A stretch of 53,530 nucleotides of DNA from assembly GCA_015680685.1 (NCBI GenBank), contig MNCI01020141.1:711695-765224 (forward strand). The letters are read 5' to 3'. The notes under the pieces are model-generated. The model saw only the letters and a program-made list of their open reading frames with translations, did no database searches and was not told the origin of the DNA. The stretch is from Gnetum montanum. Taxonomy: Eukaryota; Streptophyta; Gnetopsida; Gnetales; Gnetaceae. Shown piece by piece: positions 1 to 9,883 of the stretch (positions are counted from its first letter, which is position 1; each line of letters starts with the position of its first letter). The position numbers were made by a program, and so were the translations under genes.

Positions 1-290
1 CACACTCGAATAAAGACACCGTACAATCACATTCACCACACTGCAGGTAGACACGGGAAAAATTCTAACTCTGGAAGGATCAAACTGCCAGAGCTTCGCT
101 ACACTAAAACTGGGATGTGGAATAAGGGAGAGCCGCCTCTTATTTATAGAAAGGATGGCTGACTGCGATATTGCGTATGCGATATCGCAGGGAAGGACGC
201 GATATCGCATACGCGATATCGCGGGGGATGCGATATCGCGTCGGACGCGATATCGCGGGGCCGACGCAGACCGCGTCTCCTCAATGTTTA
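1..290 (-). promoter_or_regulatory. Edge of a minus-strand LTR or promoter
   Basis: On the minus strand a TATA-like TATAAATA lies at 148-141. It is preceded (165-256) by a cluster of CpG-rich palindromes and followed by about 140 bases up to the window edge. A palindrome array, then a TATA box, then a leader is what the U3-R part of an LTR looks like, so this is probably the end of a retroelement lying to the left. Neither LTR terminus can be fixed, because the left one is outside the window. It could also be a non-LTR promoter. Confidence 0.4.
165..256. repeat. Six spaced copies of the palindrome GCGATATCGC
   Basis: Copies start at 165 (one mismatch, GCGATATTGC), 179, 199, 213, 230 and 247, spaced 14-20 bases apart. 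Each is its own reverse complement and holds two CpGs, although the neighbouring DNA is poor in CpG. They lie 17-115 bases upstream of the minus-strand TATA-like box, the position of enhancer elements in a U3 region. Transcription-factor binding is an inference. Confidence 0.8.
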
Positions 291-1959
291 TTTTCTAGGA
301 TATCAACATTTTAAAGGAAAATTTGAACACTTGCCATTTTTCTAATTTACTAATGGAAAAAATCAAAATGGTCCCATTTCAAAGACCAGATAAAACTTTT
401 CTCATGAGTTTCTATTTAAGAAGGTAGAAACTCAAGTTAGAATACAACTAATTATAGAATTGGCCCCCATAGTCTAGATAAAGATGATTACTTTAGAAAT
501 AGAAATGGGAAATATGATCATTTCCCTAATTCTCAAATGGGATAAAACTAGTTTTCCCCATTTCATTAAATGACCCAAAGTGGAGAAAATGAATTCTATC
601 CTATTTCATTAAAATAGCCTGAAATGGAGAAAACACCATTTCTCCCACTCCGCAATTGGGGCAAATTTATCCCAATTAGAGTCATGGAATAAAAGATGAT
701 GTGAACCAAAATGGGAAGAACAACGATTATCCTTCTTCCAAATGGGGCAAAGCCAAATTTTCCCATTTCATCAAGCAGTTAAGAAATGGCCACATAATGA
801 AGATCTGTTAGTAGTTTAAATAAAATGACCCACGATTAAGAAAGTTAGGTACATAGTACACTGAATAAGGGGTTTAATGACTGAATCGAAAGGTTGATCG
901 AAGGAGATTACATTTTAAATCCTTCTTAAACGCATGTGAGTCACTACATTGACCACCGTCATGCATACTATTGTTGAGAATTTTTTGGTGATTTTCATAA
1001 GAATTCTGCAAAGTAGGTAAAGTAGAGAGAGCTATTTAGAATTCTCAAGACAATCTAAGTAATTAGTAGGCCAAATATTCAAGATGCTAAAGAAGTATAT
1101 TAGAATCAAAGAATAAACCAATTTTCTATTTACGGATGCACTAGTTCATATGCTTATTGAATATTTGTAGAGTTTTGTCTTCTCTATTTTCCAATTGTGA
1201 ATATGGGCCAAATAAATAGAAAATTTAAGGCTTTAAGATCCAGAACCAACTTTCTATCATGATACTAATCATGATTATTTCCACTAGTTTCAAATTCATG
1301 CATTTAGTGACGAACATGAGTGGAAGATATTTTATTAGTATATGGGCTTACATAAAATTGGGTTCAAAACTAGAGCCAATTTAATCAGAGATGTTATTAA
1401 TTGTGTTTTCTTTGAGATGGACTATAGTTGGAATTATTTGAAATTTGAGTAGAGGCCAAAAAATAATAATATGACACTCCTTTGTCCAATCATTTTGAAT
1501 AAGATACTTGAAATGAGAATATTATGACAATTGGAGGAAATATTTGAATAGGCAAGAGGTACATTTGGTAGGATCAGGCATTTCCATCTTCTTCAACCAT
1601 AAGAAGACTTTTCTTAGCTTTAGTGAACTTAGGTTCCATCATCACATTTTTATTGTTGCTTTGAATATCTATTCATGTTTGAATGTTACCTTTATTTTAG
1701 CCCAACATTTAAAAGTTTTAGTTATTGTTGAAAATAATAAGCCCTTCCATCCAGTTTATTTCATGAACACCAAATTATAGACTAGTATAGCAAACACCAT
1801 GGAAAATAATACCTAGTCTAATATAAGTTCCTTTTTATTATACGATGTTTTGGCAACATTTTCAAGCTGCAAGAGGTTTAGAACTATTCTTTCTCAATAT
1901 ATTGTAGATAGTCAATTAAACAAAAGATGCCCTTGTTATATACCATAAAGATTATTTTG
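291..1959. other. No recognisable gene; old interrupted sequence
   Basis: AT-rich DNA with only short open frames; the longest, 1544-1780 on the plus strand (78 codons), resembles nothing I know. From about 490 to 790 there are many degenerate copies of an AAATGGG-type word and its complement CCCATTT. The sequence is continuous with 14013 onward, because the element at 1965-14007 is flanked by a target duplication. It is probably the remains of an older retroelement. Confidence 0.5.
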
Positions 1960-1964
1960 ATGCT

Positions 1965-2876
1965 TGATGAAGCATCTAGTCCATTGCGTTGACTGGGCTA
2001 TGTCAACAAAGCCTTGTTAACATGGTTGTGTCAACATGACCCTGTCGACACATATTTCTAGGCATTGATGTGGCCTCATCAATGTAGAGTCCATTTTTTA
2101 CTATAAATATGCATGCACCCATGACATTTATGGCACCTTTTGTTCAAGTTGTAGCGAAGCTCTTGCAGTTTGTTTTCACAGGAGTTAGATTATTTTCCAA
2201 GTGCCCGTAGACATTGTTCGAAGAGTGTAGAACTCTTTATTCGAGCACTAATGTACCTGAGCCCATTGGCGTGAATGGTAATAAAGACGAGCTTTTTGAA
2301 CATTCCTTACAGCATTTGAACTAGATTACTTAGGCATTAATATTTTAATACTTTGGTAATTTTAATGCTTTTGTCATTGCACTTTAATAATTTTAATGCT
2401 TTTGTTATCACTTTATAGTTACGGTACATTTTAGTAATCCATGAGAACACATAAGCATGACCACCTCAAACATATGTTTGACACTTGGCAACCCAATGAT
2501 GCCTAATGTCTGGCAACCCAGTAGTGATTAGGACATGCTTGGGATGTACATGGAGGGTGGAACTAGTTGCTTATGCTAGGGATATTCAAGCAATAGCGTA
2601 GTGAAATCTTAAATTATCTACCCTTTTACTCCCTATATTCGAAGAATTAGCTATTATAGATAAAATAAGACATATAAAAATCATATACCTCAGTCTCACT
2701 TAACCATCGTTCTAAAATGTCACATGTGAGGTTGAGAGGACAAAAAAAATTATAACTAGGAGTTTGATGGATAAAATATTGTGTGTAAGTGCTCATAGTC
2801 TTTGGAATTCAACCAGATCGCACGTGAACTCTCATGGTTTGTATGGTTGGGCATAGGGGTACCTCACCGCTCATCA
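1965..2876 (+). repeat. 5' LTR of Athila-like element
   Basis: A 912-base direct repeat of 13071-14007. It starts TGATGAAGCAT and ends TCATCA. A TATA-like box lies at 2102-2109. It differs from the 3' copy at many positions and has two rather than three copies of a 25-base tandem unit, which accounts for the 25-base length difference. The primer site begins two bases downstream. Confidence 0.93.
2102..2109 (+). promoter_or_regulatory. TATA-like box of 5' LTR
   Basis: TATAAATA, conserved at the same place in the 3' LTR (about 13209). It lies about 140 bases into the LTR and marks the probable start region of the element's genomic RNA. Confidence 0.6.
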
Positions 2877-2877
2877 T

Positions 2878-2895
2878 TGGCACTATTGCCAGGGA
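2878..2895 (+). other. Primer binding site, tRNA-Asp type
   Basis: TGGCACTATTGCCAGGGA follows the 5' LTR almost directly. It matches the tRNA-Asp primer site of plant Athila-like elements (consensus TGGCGCCGTTGCCGGGGA) except for changes that are mostly CpG-type transitions. This gives strand and direction for the element. Confidence 0.85.
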
Positions 2896-3519
2896 CTGTT
2901 AGTCTCATGTGTGCTATCTAGCCTTAGCAAGATCATCACTCACTTTGTTGGAATGAACCCATTACGTTGAAATCTACTCACTCTAGGAGACTTTGGTATG
3001 AGTAAGGCACACTAGGCTATTTGTTGTTTAACACTAGTATGTCTTCTTCTCATAGGTAGGATAAATCCAACCTGCAAGTGCCCCAGGAATGTTAGGTGCT
3101 GTATACGCATCTAGATGAGTATATACCCAACTTCACCTTTATCTTGCATCAAGATGAGTAGATGTGATGGTAAGACATGGAGGACAACATTATATTTCCC
3201 CTTGATTGATCAATTCCTGAAATGTTGCTCTAAACTCTTACCAGATTGGGCATTCAAGACTGAGGTGAGGAGTACATTATGAAGGATCATGATTATTGGG
3301 ACTATCATCCAAATGAGGCATAGCGTAAACAAGACCTGTAGTAGGAAAAAAATCATGAACAAGCAAAGGGCAAATGGTCTAGTAACCCTTTGTCCCTGCA
3401 GGCCCAACATGATAATGAGGAACTTGTTCCTCGTGATCCCCGTTCTTCTGCATTTCTACCCCCAGGTTAAAACATCTGATCCATCATATAGAGTAAAGGT
3501 TTAAGCGATCAGGAGTTTC
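2896..3519 (+). other. Leader and 5' gag remnant, no readable frame
   Basis: About 620 bases between the primer site and the first recognisable gag sequence. Open frames are short (3289-3504 is the longest on the plus strand) and I cannot recognise the capsid core of a plant gag protein. That part is either deleted or decayed beyond recognition by eye. Confidence 0.5.
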
Positions 3520-5060
3520 AGGATGCTAAGGGATCTCTCAGAGGAGATCATGGCGAAGGTGAAAATGGACATGAAGATCGAGGTCATCATCATGGAAAAG
3601 GAGGTGATCGACACCGTGGACGTGGCAGTCCTCCCCCCTCTTCTCATTCCCCTATTTCCACCTTAGCTTCATTAGGTTCTAAATTTGACTACAATCATCG
3701 TAGGAGGGATCATGATGATGGTGATCGCCAAGATCGACATGATCAAGGACATCGATTGGAACATCATGACCAAGGGCATGAACGGTCATGGGAGGCTCAT
3801 CGTCATGAAAGGAGAGGTAGCAAAGACCATCACAGATGCCATGTCATAGATGGTTTCTATTTTGAAATAAGAAGGACCCTTGGTGTTTATGCTCAAGGAT
3901 GACTATACAAGTTAAGGGCTCATTAGCTTCAGTAATTAATTGACCAGGTAGCCAAGGAAGAGGGAGAACTATGGAAATAAGAAAGTGTAGAGGAATATAA
4001 TCAGGATCCTTCCATCCAAAAGAGGAAGGTTCGATTCTATGAAGATGAGGAGGAATCACCTCTGGATGTAGTGGTGAACAGGAAGACTTTACCCATATAA
4101 AAATTTTCTTCTGAAATTTTGGCCAAGGTGGACAAGATGTAGGATTCTTTGGATGAAAAATTCCAAAGTGTTCTAAAAATCATAGAAGAATCGAAAGAAT
4201 AGAGTAATGATCGAGATTGATGAAGGAGAAAAGAGGTTGAACGTGCCTTCTAAAAAGGTAAGGGCAAGGTTGCTGTGGTGGAACAAGTTGCAGACTCAGA
4301 TGCTAAGGAAGATAATGGATGTGACATATGCCAGTACGAACATCCTAAGGGATGTTGCCCCATGGTGTCACATTTGCAAGAGTTTGGGGTGTACGATATA
4401 AATCCTTTCTTAGAAAAAAAGTAAATACCCCAAAGATTACCTTATCCCTAAGGAAATTCTAGGAAGTTCCACCAACAATAGGAAGATTATCCAAGTGGAG
4501 CTCCACCACAACCATACAAGCACTACCAAAAATGATAGCATCCACAGTCATGGAGGATGCCACCCCCAAGGCAGCAGTATCCTTACTGATAGCCAAATCC
4601 TTATGGGTACTACGTTCAACAGCCAATCTCCCTATGGGACTCTTGTAGTCATGCAACCTTCCAAAATCATTACTACCCTCCAGAATACTTTTGGGCCCAA
4701 TCTTCGTCACCTAAGAGGGAAAACCCAGATTTGCACTATCCTCCACCACCTCTTTTTGTCATACCTATCCATCAACTCACAACTCATCTACCTCCTGCTC
4801 CACCCATGCAGGAAGAAATACCTCCATAGCTACAGTAGCATAATGCCATAAGGGTTATCAATTTACAACCAGCTTATGAGCCAAGAGAGTCAGAATCAAA
4901 ACCACTAAAATGTTCCTTTTTTTGGCTTAATAACCTAAACACACCCTCACACTCACCTGTGGCCAGTGCCCTGGTATCTCCAACTGCCTCTAATTCTCAA
5001 TCCTTTGATTGACCTTCAAACCAAATTCCTTCTAAAGTGGAAACCATCATGTTAACACAT
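3520..5060 (+). pseudogene. gag remnant, Athila-like
   Basis: Interrupted reading of the nucleocapsid half of gag. Around 3560-3850 it encodes a His-, Asp- and Arg-rich low-complexity stretch. Near 4130-4200 is a short helical region with several stops. At 4320-4358 is a zinc knuckle reading CDICQYEHPKGCC, the C-x2-C-x3-H-x4-C spacing seen in Athila relatives. After it, 4450-4960 encodes a Pro- and Tyr-rich linker with runs such as PPPP. Many stops and at least one frame change break it. The role would be RNA packaging and particle formation; this copy cannot make it. Confidence 0.7.
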
Positions 5061-5081
5061 GTTATGATGGACTAGATCAAG

Positions 5082-5420
5082 GTGGGTCATCTTTCTCGAA
5101 AATTGGCTGATCCAAGAAACCCCATCATATACCTTCATGTGGTAGGCAACAAGCCATGGAAAGATCTTTTGGATTTGGGGTCAGGTGTCAACCTAATTTC
5201 ACATGATATGTATAAGACTTGGAACCTACCTCCATTGAAGAAAAGCAACATTCAGCTCAAGTTGGCAAGCTAATCCATTACTGTTCCCTTGGGATTGGTA
5301 GAAGATATTGTGACCGCCGTTTGTGGGTGGTCCTACCCTACTGATTTCCTGGTGATTCATGTCGATAATTGCAAGGAGGACTTCTCTATTATAATGGGAA
5401 GAGCATGACTCAGCATGGTG
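5082..5420 (+). pseudogene. Aspartic protease remnant, Athila-like
   Basis: The frame opening at 5082 carries LLDLGSGVNLISHDMYKTW. The catalytic Asp is at 5172-5174 in the DLGS motif and is followed by VNL, as in Ty3/gypsy proteases. After a stop the same frame continues to IIMGRA near 5390-5406, the counterpart of the conserved I-L-G-R-P motif. The protein would cleave the Gag-Pol polyprotein. Stops at about 5271 and 5407 inactivate it. Confidence 0.8.
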
Positions 5421-6059
5421 GATGCACGTTTAAAACTCTGAGATCTCTCCCTTGAAATTTCCAAGGAAAATCCTTCTGGTAAGATCAAGAAGAAGCATGT
5501 TCCATGCATCGCGTACAACAACTTTAGGTGTAACTATGTGCAGAAACTGTAGTCTATTAAGTGGACATCCATTCAAGCATGCAGTTAGTGTGCCACTGAA
5601 TCAAAAATTCAATGATGCTTGTATGCAACAACCACTAACCAAGAAGGCATCCAATCGCTGACCACTGACTCTGATAGCAACACCTTATGCATGGAATCCT
5701 CTGAGAGCCCTGTATGTACCTATATGGGGAGCATAGATGAACTAGAACAGGTCCATCAATAACTTTCCACTACTAATGATGCTACTGATTGGGGAAAGAT
5801 GCAGATCCATGAAAGCTTTAATTAGTAGCCCCTAGAACTAAAACCCTTATCGGTCAATTTGGAATATGCATTATTGCATAATGGTAAGCTGGTAATAATC
5901 AATGCCACTCTTGTTCTAGAGAAAAAAGAGAAGTTACTAAGGATGGTGAACAAGTGGTTGACTACCTTTGCATGGTCATATCCTGAGTTAACAAGGATTG
6001 ATTCTAGGGTATGCGAACATCGAATCTATATCAACCCTTCCATGAAGCCATGACGATAG
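5421..6059 (+). other. Protease to reverse-transcriptase linker
   Basis: Decayed coding sequence with short frames (5452-5661 and 5859-6053). The second, with residues resembling the region just before plant Ty3/gypsy reverse transcriptase (FAWSYPEL), runs into the RT remnant. No separate domain is seen. Confidence 0.5.
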
Positions 6060-6780
6060 TTGCAAAAATGATTGAATCCCAAACTTAAACAGATCTTCAA
6101 GGATGAAATTGAGCAATTGTTGAAGGTGGGATTCATCTACCCCATTGCCGATAGCAAGTGGACCAACCCACTCATTATTGTGCCAAAAAGGATGGCAAAT
6201 GGAGAGTCTACATTGATTTTTAATTACTAAATATGGCAACCTTTAAAGATCATTTTCCACTTCCATTGGTGGACCAGGTGTTGGATACCATTTCAGGGCA
6301 TTGTTACTATAGCTTCCTGGATGGTTATAGTGGCTATAACCAAATCCAGATTGTGCTAGAGGACTAGGTCAAGACAATGTTTATGAGTCTCTGGGGGACT
6401 TTCACATACAGGAAGATGCCCTTTGGCCTGTGTAATGTGCCCAAAACTTTCCAATGCCTTGTCCTTAGCATCTTCCAGCAACTAATCAGCAATGGTGTAG
6501 AAGTTTTTATGAATGACTTCTCCACCTATGGAGCAACATTTGAGTAAGCCTTGGACTGCCTTGAGCAAGTTTTGAAGTGATGTGTAGAAACTAACTTACG
6601 ACTCAACTGGAAAAAGAGCCACCTAATGGTCCAATAAGGCATTGTTTTGGGGCATCAGATTTCATAAGAAGGGATTAGAGTGGATCCTGAGAAAATTAGG
6701 ATTATCCAAGGAATTTCCAGTTAGCCAAGAATTGTAAGGGATGTTTGGTCATTCCTTGGACACATTGGCTACTACTAACG
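6060..6780 (+). pseudogene. Reverse transcriptase remnant, Athila-like
   Basis: Motifs in order: KDGKWRVYIDF (about 6186), FPLPLVDQVLD (about 6257), FLDGYSGYNQI at 6314-6346, FTYRKMPFGLCN (about 6402) and the catalytic box at 6506-6517. The box reads FMND where the lineage has FMDD, a GAT to AAT change that removes a metal-binding Asp. GHQIS and a D-P-E-K-I motif follow. At least ten stops interrupt the frame. Family identity is clear from motif order; activity is lost. Confidence 0.9.
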
Positions 6781-6817
6781 CTTCATCGAGAATTTCTCGA
6801 AGATCGCCAAGCCATTA

Positions 6818-7344
6818 GTGAAGCTGACAAAGAAGGATGCTCCGTTTGTTTGGACTAGGGAATGTGAATATGCATTCCAAGCACTAAAGAAAAAACTCAT
6901 AGAGACTCCAATTCTACGAGCCTCTAATTGGTTCAAACCATTTTATATTATGAAAGATGCATCTAATTATGCATTGGGGGTTGTGCTCACTCAATTGAAT
7001 GACCAGAAGTGTCCATATTACATCCACTATGCAAGTTGAAGTATTGTGGGTGCTTAGCTAAATTACACCACCATCAAAAAGGAATTAATGGCAGTGGTGT
7101 TTGCCTTGGAAAATTCTGACACTATGTGCATGAATACAAGGTGCTTATGTATACGGATCATAGTGCCATCCAGTTCTTTATGAACAAACCAAGGGTGAGC
7201 CCCTGTATCATACAGTGGCTCGTGATCCTTCAAGAATTTGATCTTACTATGGTAGAAAAAAAGGGAACTGAGAATGTGGTTGCTAATCAATTTTCTCGGT
7301 TACAATGGGATAGCACGGAGGAGGAGAGCCCACTCTTTGACTAG
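6818..7344 (+). pseudogene. RNase H remnant, Athila-like
   Basis: Two open segments, 6818-7039 and 7126-7344. The first holds PFVWTRECEYAFQALKK, then FYIMKDASNYALGVVLTQ, the counterpart of the CDAS motif with Lys in place of Cys. The segment between them holds YTTIKKELMAVVFALE (about 7060-7110), carrying the conserved Glu. The second holds YTDHSAIQFFMNK. This domain would remove the RNA strand during reverse transcription. A frameshift near 7115 separates the pieces. Confidence 0.88.
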
Positions 7345-7559
7345 TTTCCAGATGAACTCCTCTTTGCTAAAGCAATTGCAAAGGAGGTGCCCATAGGATC
7401 AAATTGGTTTGGTGACATCCTTACCTATCTTCATAAAAAAGAGCTACCAAAGGAATTAGATCATTGGAAGAAACAAAATTTTCTTCACAGAGCCAAGCAC
7501 TTCATGGAAATCAATGGACACCTATACAAGGTGTGTGCAGATGGCTTGGTTTGATGGTC

Positions 7560-8640
7560 TGTCCTTGATGCAGATCAACCACGTGTCCTCCAAGATGGTC
7601 ATGAGGGCCCTTGTGGGGGGCATTACACAGGAAGGTGCATGACCATTAAGATCCTACTTACAAGTTACTACTGGCCTACACTCTTTAGAGATGCTTAATG
7701 GTTTGTCCACTCTTGTGATTGATGTCAAAGAGATGGTGGGATGACGGCAAGTATGGAGGGACCTCAACAGTGGATTCAGCCACTAGAGCCCTTCGACATT
7801 TGGAGCATCAACTTCATGGGCCCCATCACACCCATGTCAAATGGGAAGGTATACATTATTGTCACAGTGGACTACTGTATGAAGTGGGTAGAGGCGGCAG
7901 CTGTCAACGACTATTTCTCAACCATGGCCACATGATTTGTTCAACAGCAAATCATGAATAGGTTTGGGGTGCCGCATGCACTCATTTCATATAGTGGCAC
8001 TCACTTCATGAGTGCTACTTTTCATAAACTCATGTAGCATTTTGGAGTAGAACATAAACTAACAAAACCCTATCACCCCTAAGCCAATGGGTAAGTTGAA
8101 GTTACAAACCGAGAGATTACAAAAATCCTGACTAGGACGATTAGCAAATATAGGAGGCATTGGAGCACAAAACTTAACGATGCCCTCTAGGCCTACTGCT
8201 CAACCTGGAAACTTCCTATAGGCTACTCCCCTTACGAGTTGGTGTATGGAAAACTATCAATGCTCCCGATTTAGGCAGAACTTCAAATACTATCCATTGC
8301 AACTGACTTATTTCTTGACTTACCCCTTGCAGAATGAGAACGACTCGTCAAGTTAAATGTGCTAGATGAGAATTGATTAGTGGCCCTATCATCAAATGAG
8401 GTGCATAAGACATATAACAAACAATGCCATGACCTTATGATTCACAAGGTAACATTTCAATGTGGGGATAAGGTTCTCTATTAGAACCCCACACATGTGC
8501 CACAATGGACCAAGTTTCAAACACTATGGGAGGGACCTTATATTGTTTTCGAGACCTTTCCATCTAGGGCCCTACTTATACACAAACCTAAATACCCAAC
8601 AAAAATGTAGTTGGTCAACATGCAACAATTAAAACCCTTC
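7560..8640 (+). pseudogene. Integrase remnant, Athila-like
   Basis: The N-terminal zinc-binding region is recognisable at about 7600-7730 (GGHYTG, YYWPTLFRDA, then Cys residues). The catalytic core follows: INFMGPITP (first Asp replaced by Asn) at about 7807, VTVDYCMKWVEAA at about 7860, LISYSGTHF at about 7981 where the second acidic residue is Tyr, and VEVTNREI near 8095, which keeps the Glu. The C-terminal part reads WEGPYIVFETFPSRALLI near 8527. Several in-frame stops and two missing catalytic residues make it non-functional. Confidence 0.88.
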
Positions 8641-9883
8641 CATGAACTACACCAAACCAGTGTCACTACCACTTCGCCAAGTGGTCGGCCACATTCCATC
8701 TTTCGACTCTCCTCCTCCAAGCTTAGTCGTGGGGGAGATCATTGCCCATACTAAAACAGTTGTCCTGGCTTCTCAGGTCTATTCTATATTTTTTGTTTTA
8801 CACCATCATTCATACATTCAATATTTCTTACCTACTCTTTCTCTTTTTTTTATATATAAATATATTTTACCTTTAGTTATTTTATTTTATTTTATTCTAG
8901 TTTATTTTCCTCTATTTATTTTTAGTAATAAAGTTGTCTTATTACCACCGGATGTAATGGTGTGGTAGTTGCTCCTAATGAAGGTTTGCATATTATGGGT
9001 TGCATATTATATCTAGTTCTTACCTTAGCATTTTGGATTTTAGAAAACTAAGTTATAATTTCTTTCATGTGACAGGCAGTGAGTCCATGACATCCAACCA
9101 CTCACACTTTTCTATGATGTCCCAGGATTGAGAGAAGTATAGTTCCTTTTCCATGAATCAACTCCAATAAATCTTTGACCTTGGTGGATTCTAAACTTGG
9201 GAAGGATCCGAGTGGTAAGGAACAGGGTGTGACTTCAAGGAGATGTGAAGGACTACGTATCCTCCTATAATCTCTCATGCATTGCTATCCTCAGGGATTC
9301 CTTTCTATTCCATGACGATGAATAACAGAAAGCTAACATGTCTTTGCATGGTGTGGTTCCCATTTGAAAAAATATAAGAAAAGAAAAAAGAAAGAAAGAA
9401 AAAGAAAAATAACAATGGGAATTCAAAGCACACCCCTTGGACCAATCAATATATCCTTGCATTTACGTAGCCCCATTTATGCAGCCCCATCGATGTAGCA
9501 TCCAAGCCACTATATATACGCATGTCGTGCCTTTGAATTTTGTCCATTTGCATCCAATCTCCTTCTCGGGTAGATAACCTTCCTATCGTTTGTTCCCATC
9601 CAACCGTTCTTTCACCCTTTGGCTACCAGAGGTATGCTCTGCATCATGGGGGGCCCATGATAGATTATGGCTTAGGGTTAGGGTTAATAAAAAATGCCTC
9701 TTAGGGTTAATCAAAGAGTTATTTTTAACTCATCATAATAATCAAAGTGTTAGTTTTAATTCAATGACACTCAGGATGCATTTGTCATTGTCATAGGCTA
9801 GCAATGCTATCATGGGAAGGTATATTATTGTCATTTTGGGCAACATGCATACATTTTAATTCGTGGTTATGCTGTGCTTGCAG
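8641..9883 (+). other. Spacer between integrase and 3' ORF
   Basis: No domain recognised. It has a T-rich stretch (8790-8935), a purine run at about 9366-9410 and short frames only. It ends in a pyrimidine-containing stretch and TGCTTGCAG directly in front of an ATG. In Athila-type elements the 3' gene is thought to be expressed from a spliced RNA, so the end of this spacer may be an intron. Confidence 0.5.

Noticed and set aside
165-256. CRISPR-like repeat array
   Set aside because: Ten-base palindromes with spacers of 4-10 bases in plant DNA; not the size or setting of a CRISPR array.
53-300. tRNA or other small RNA gene in the palindromic region
   Set aside because: No cloverleaf or B-box pattern; the symmetry is explained by repeated short palindromes.
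8642-8968. 108-codon frame after integrase, hydrophobic
   Set aside because: The Phe/Leu/Ile-rich part is the translation of a T-rich tract; the start overlaps the integrase tail in another frame. A membrane protein is not supported.
9670-9712. TTAGGG-type words resembling telomere repeat
   Set aside because: Only two or three copies of GGTTAGGG-like words in a retroelement spacer, not a tandem telomeric array.
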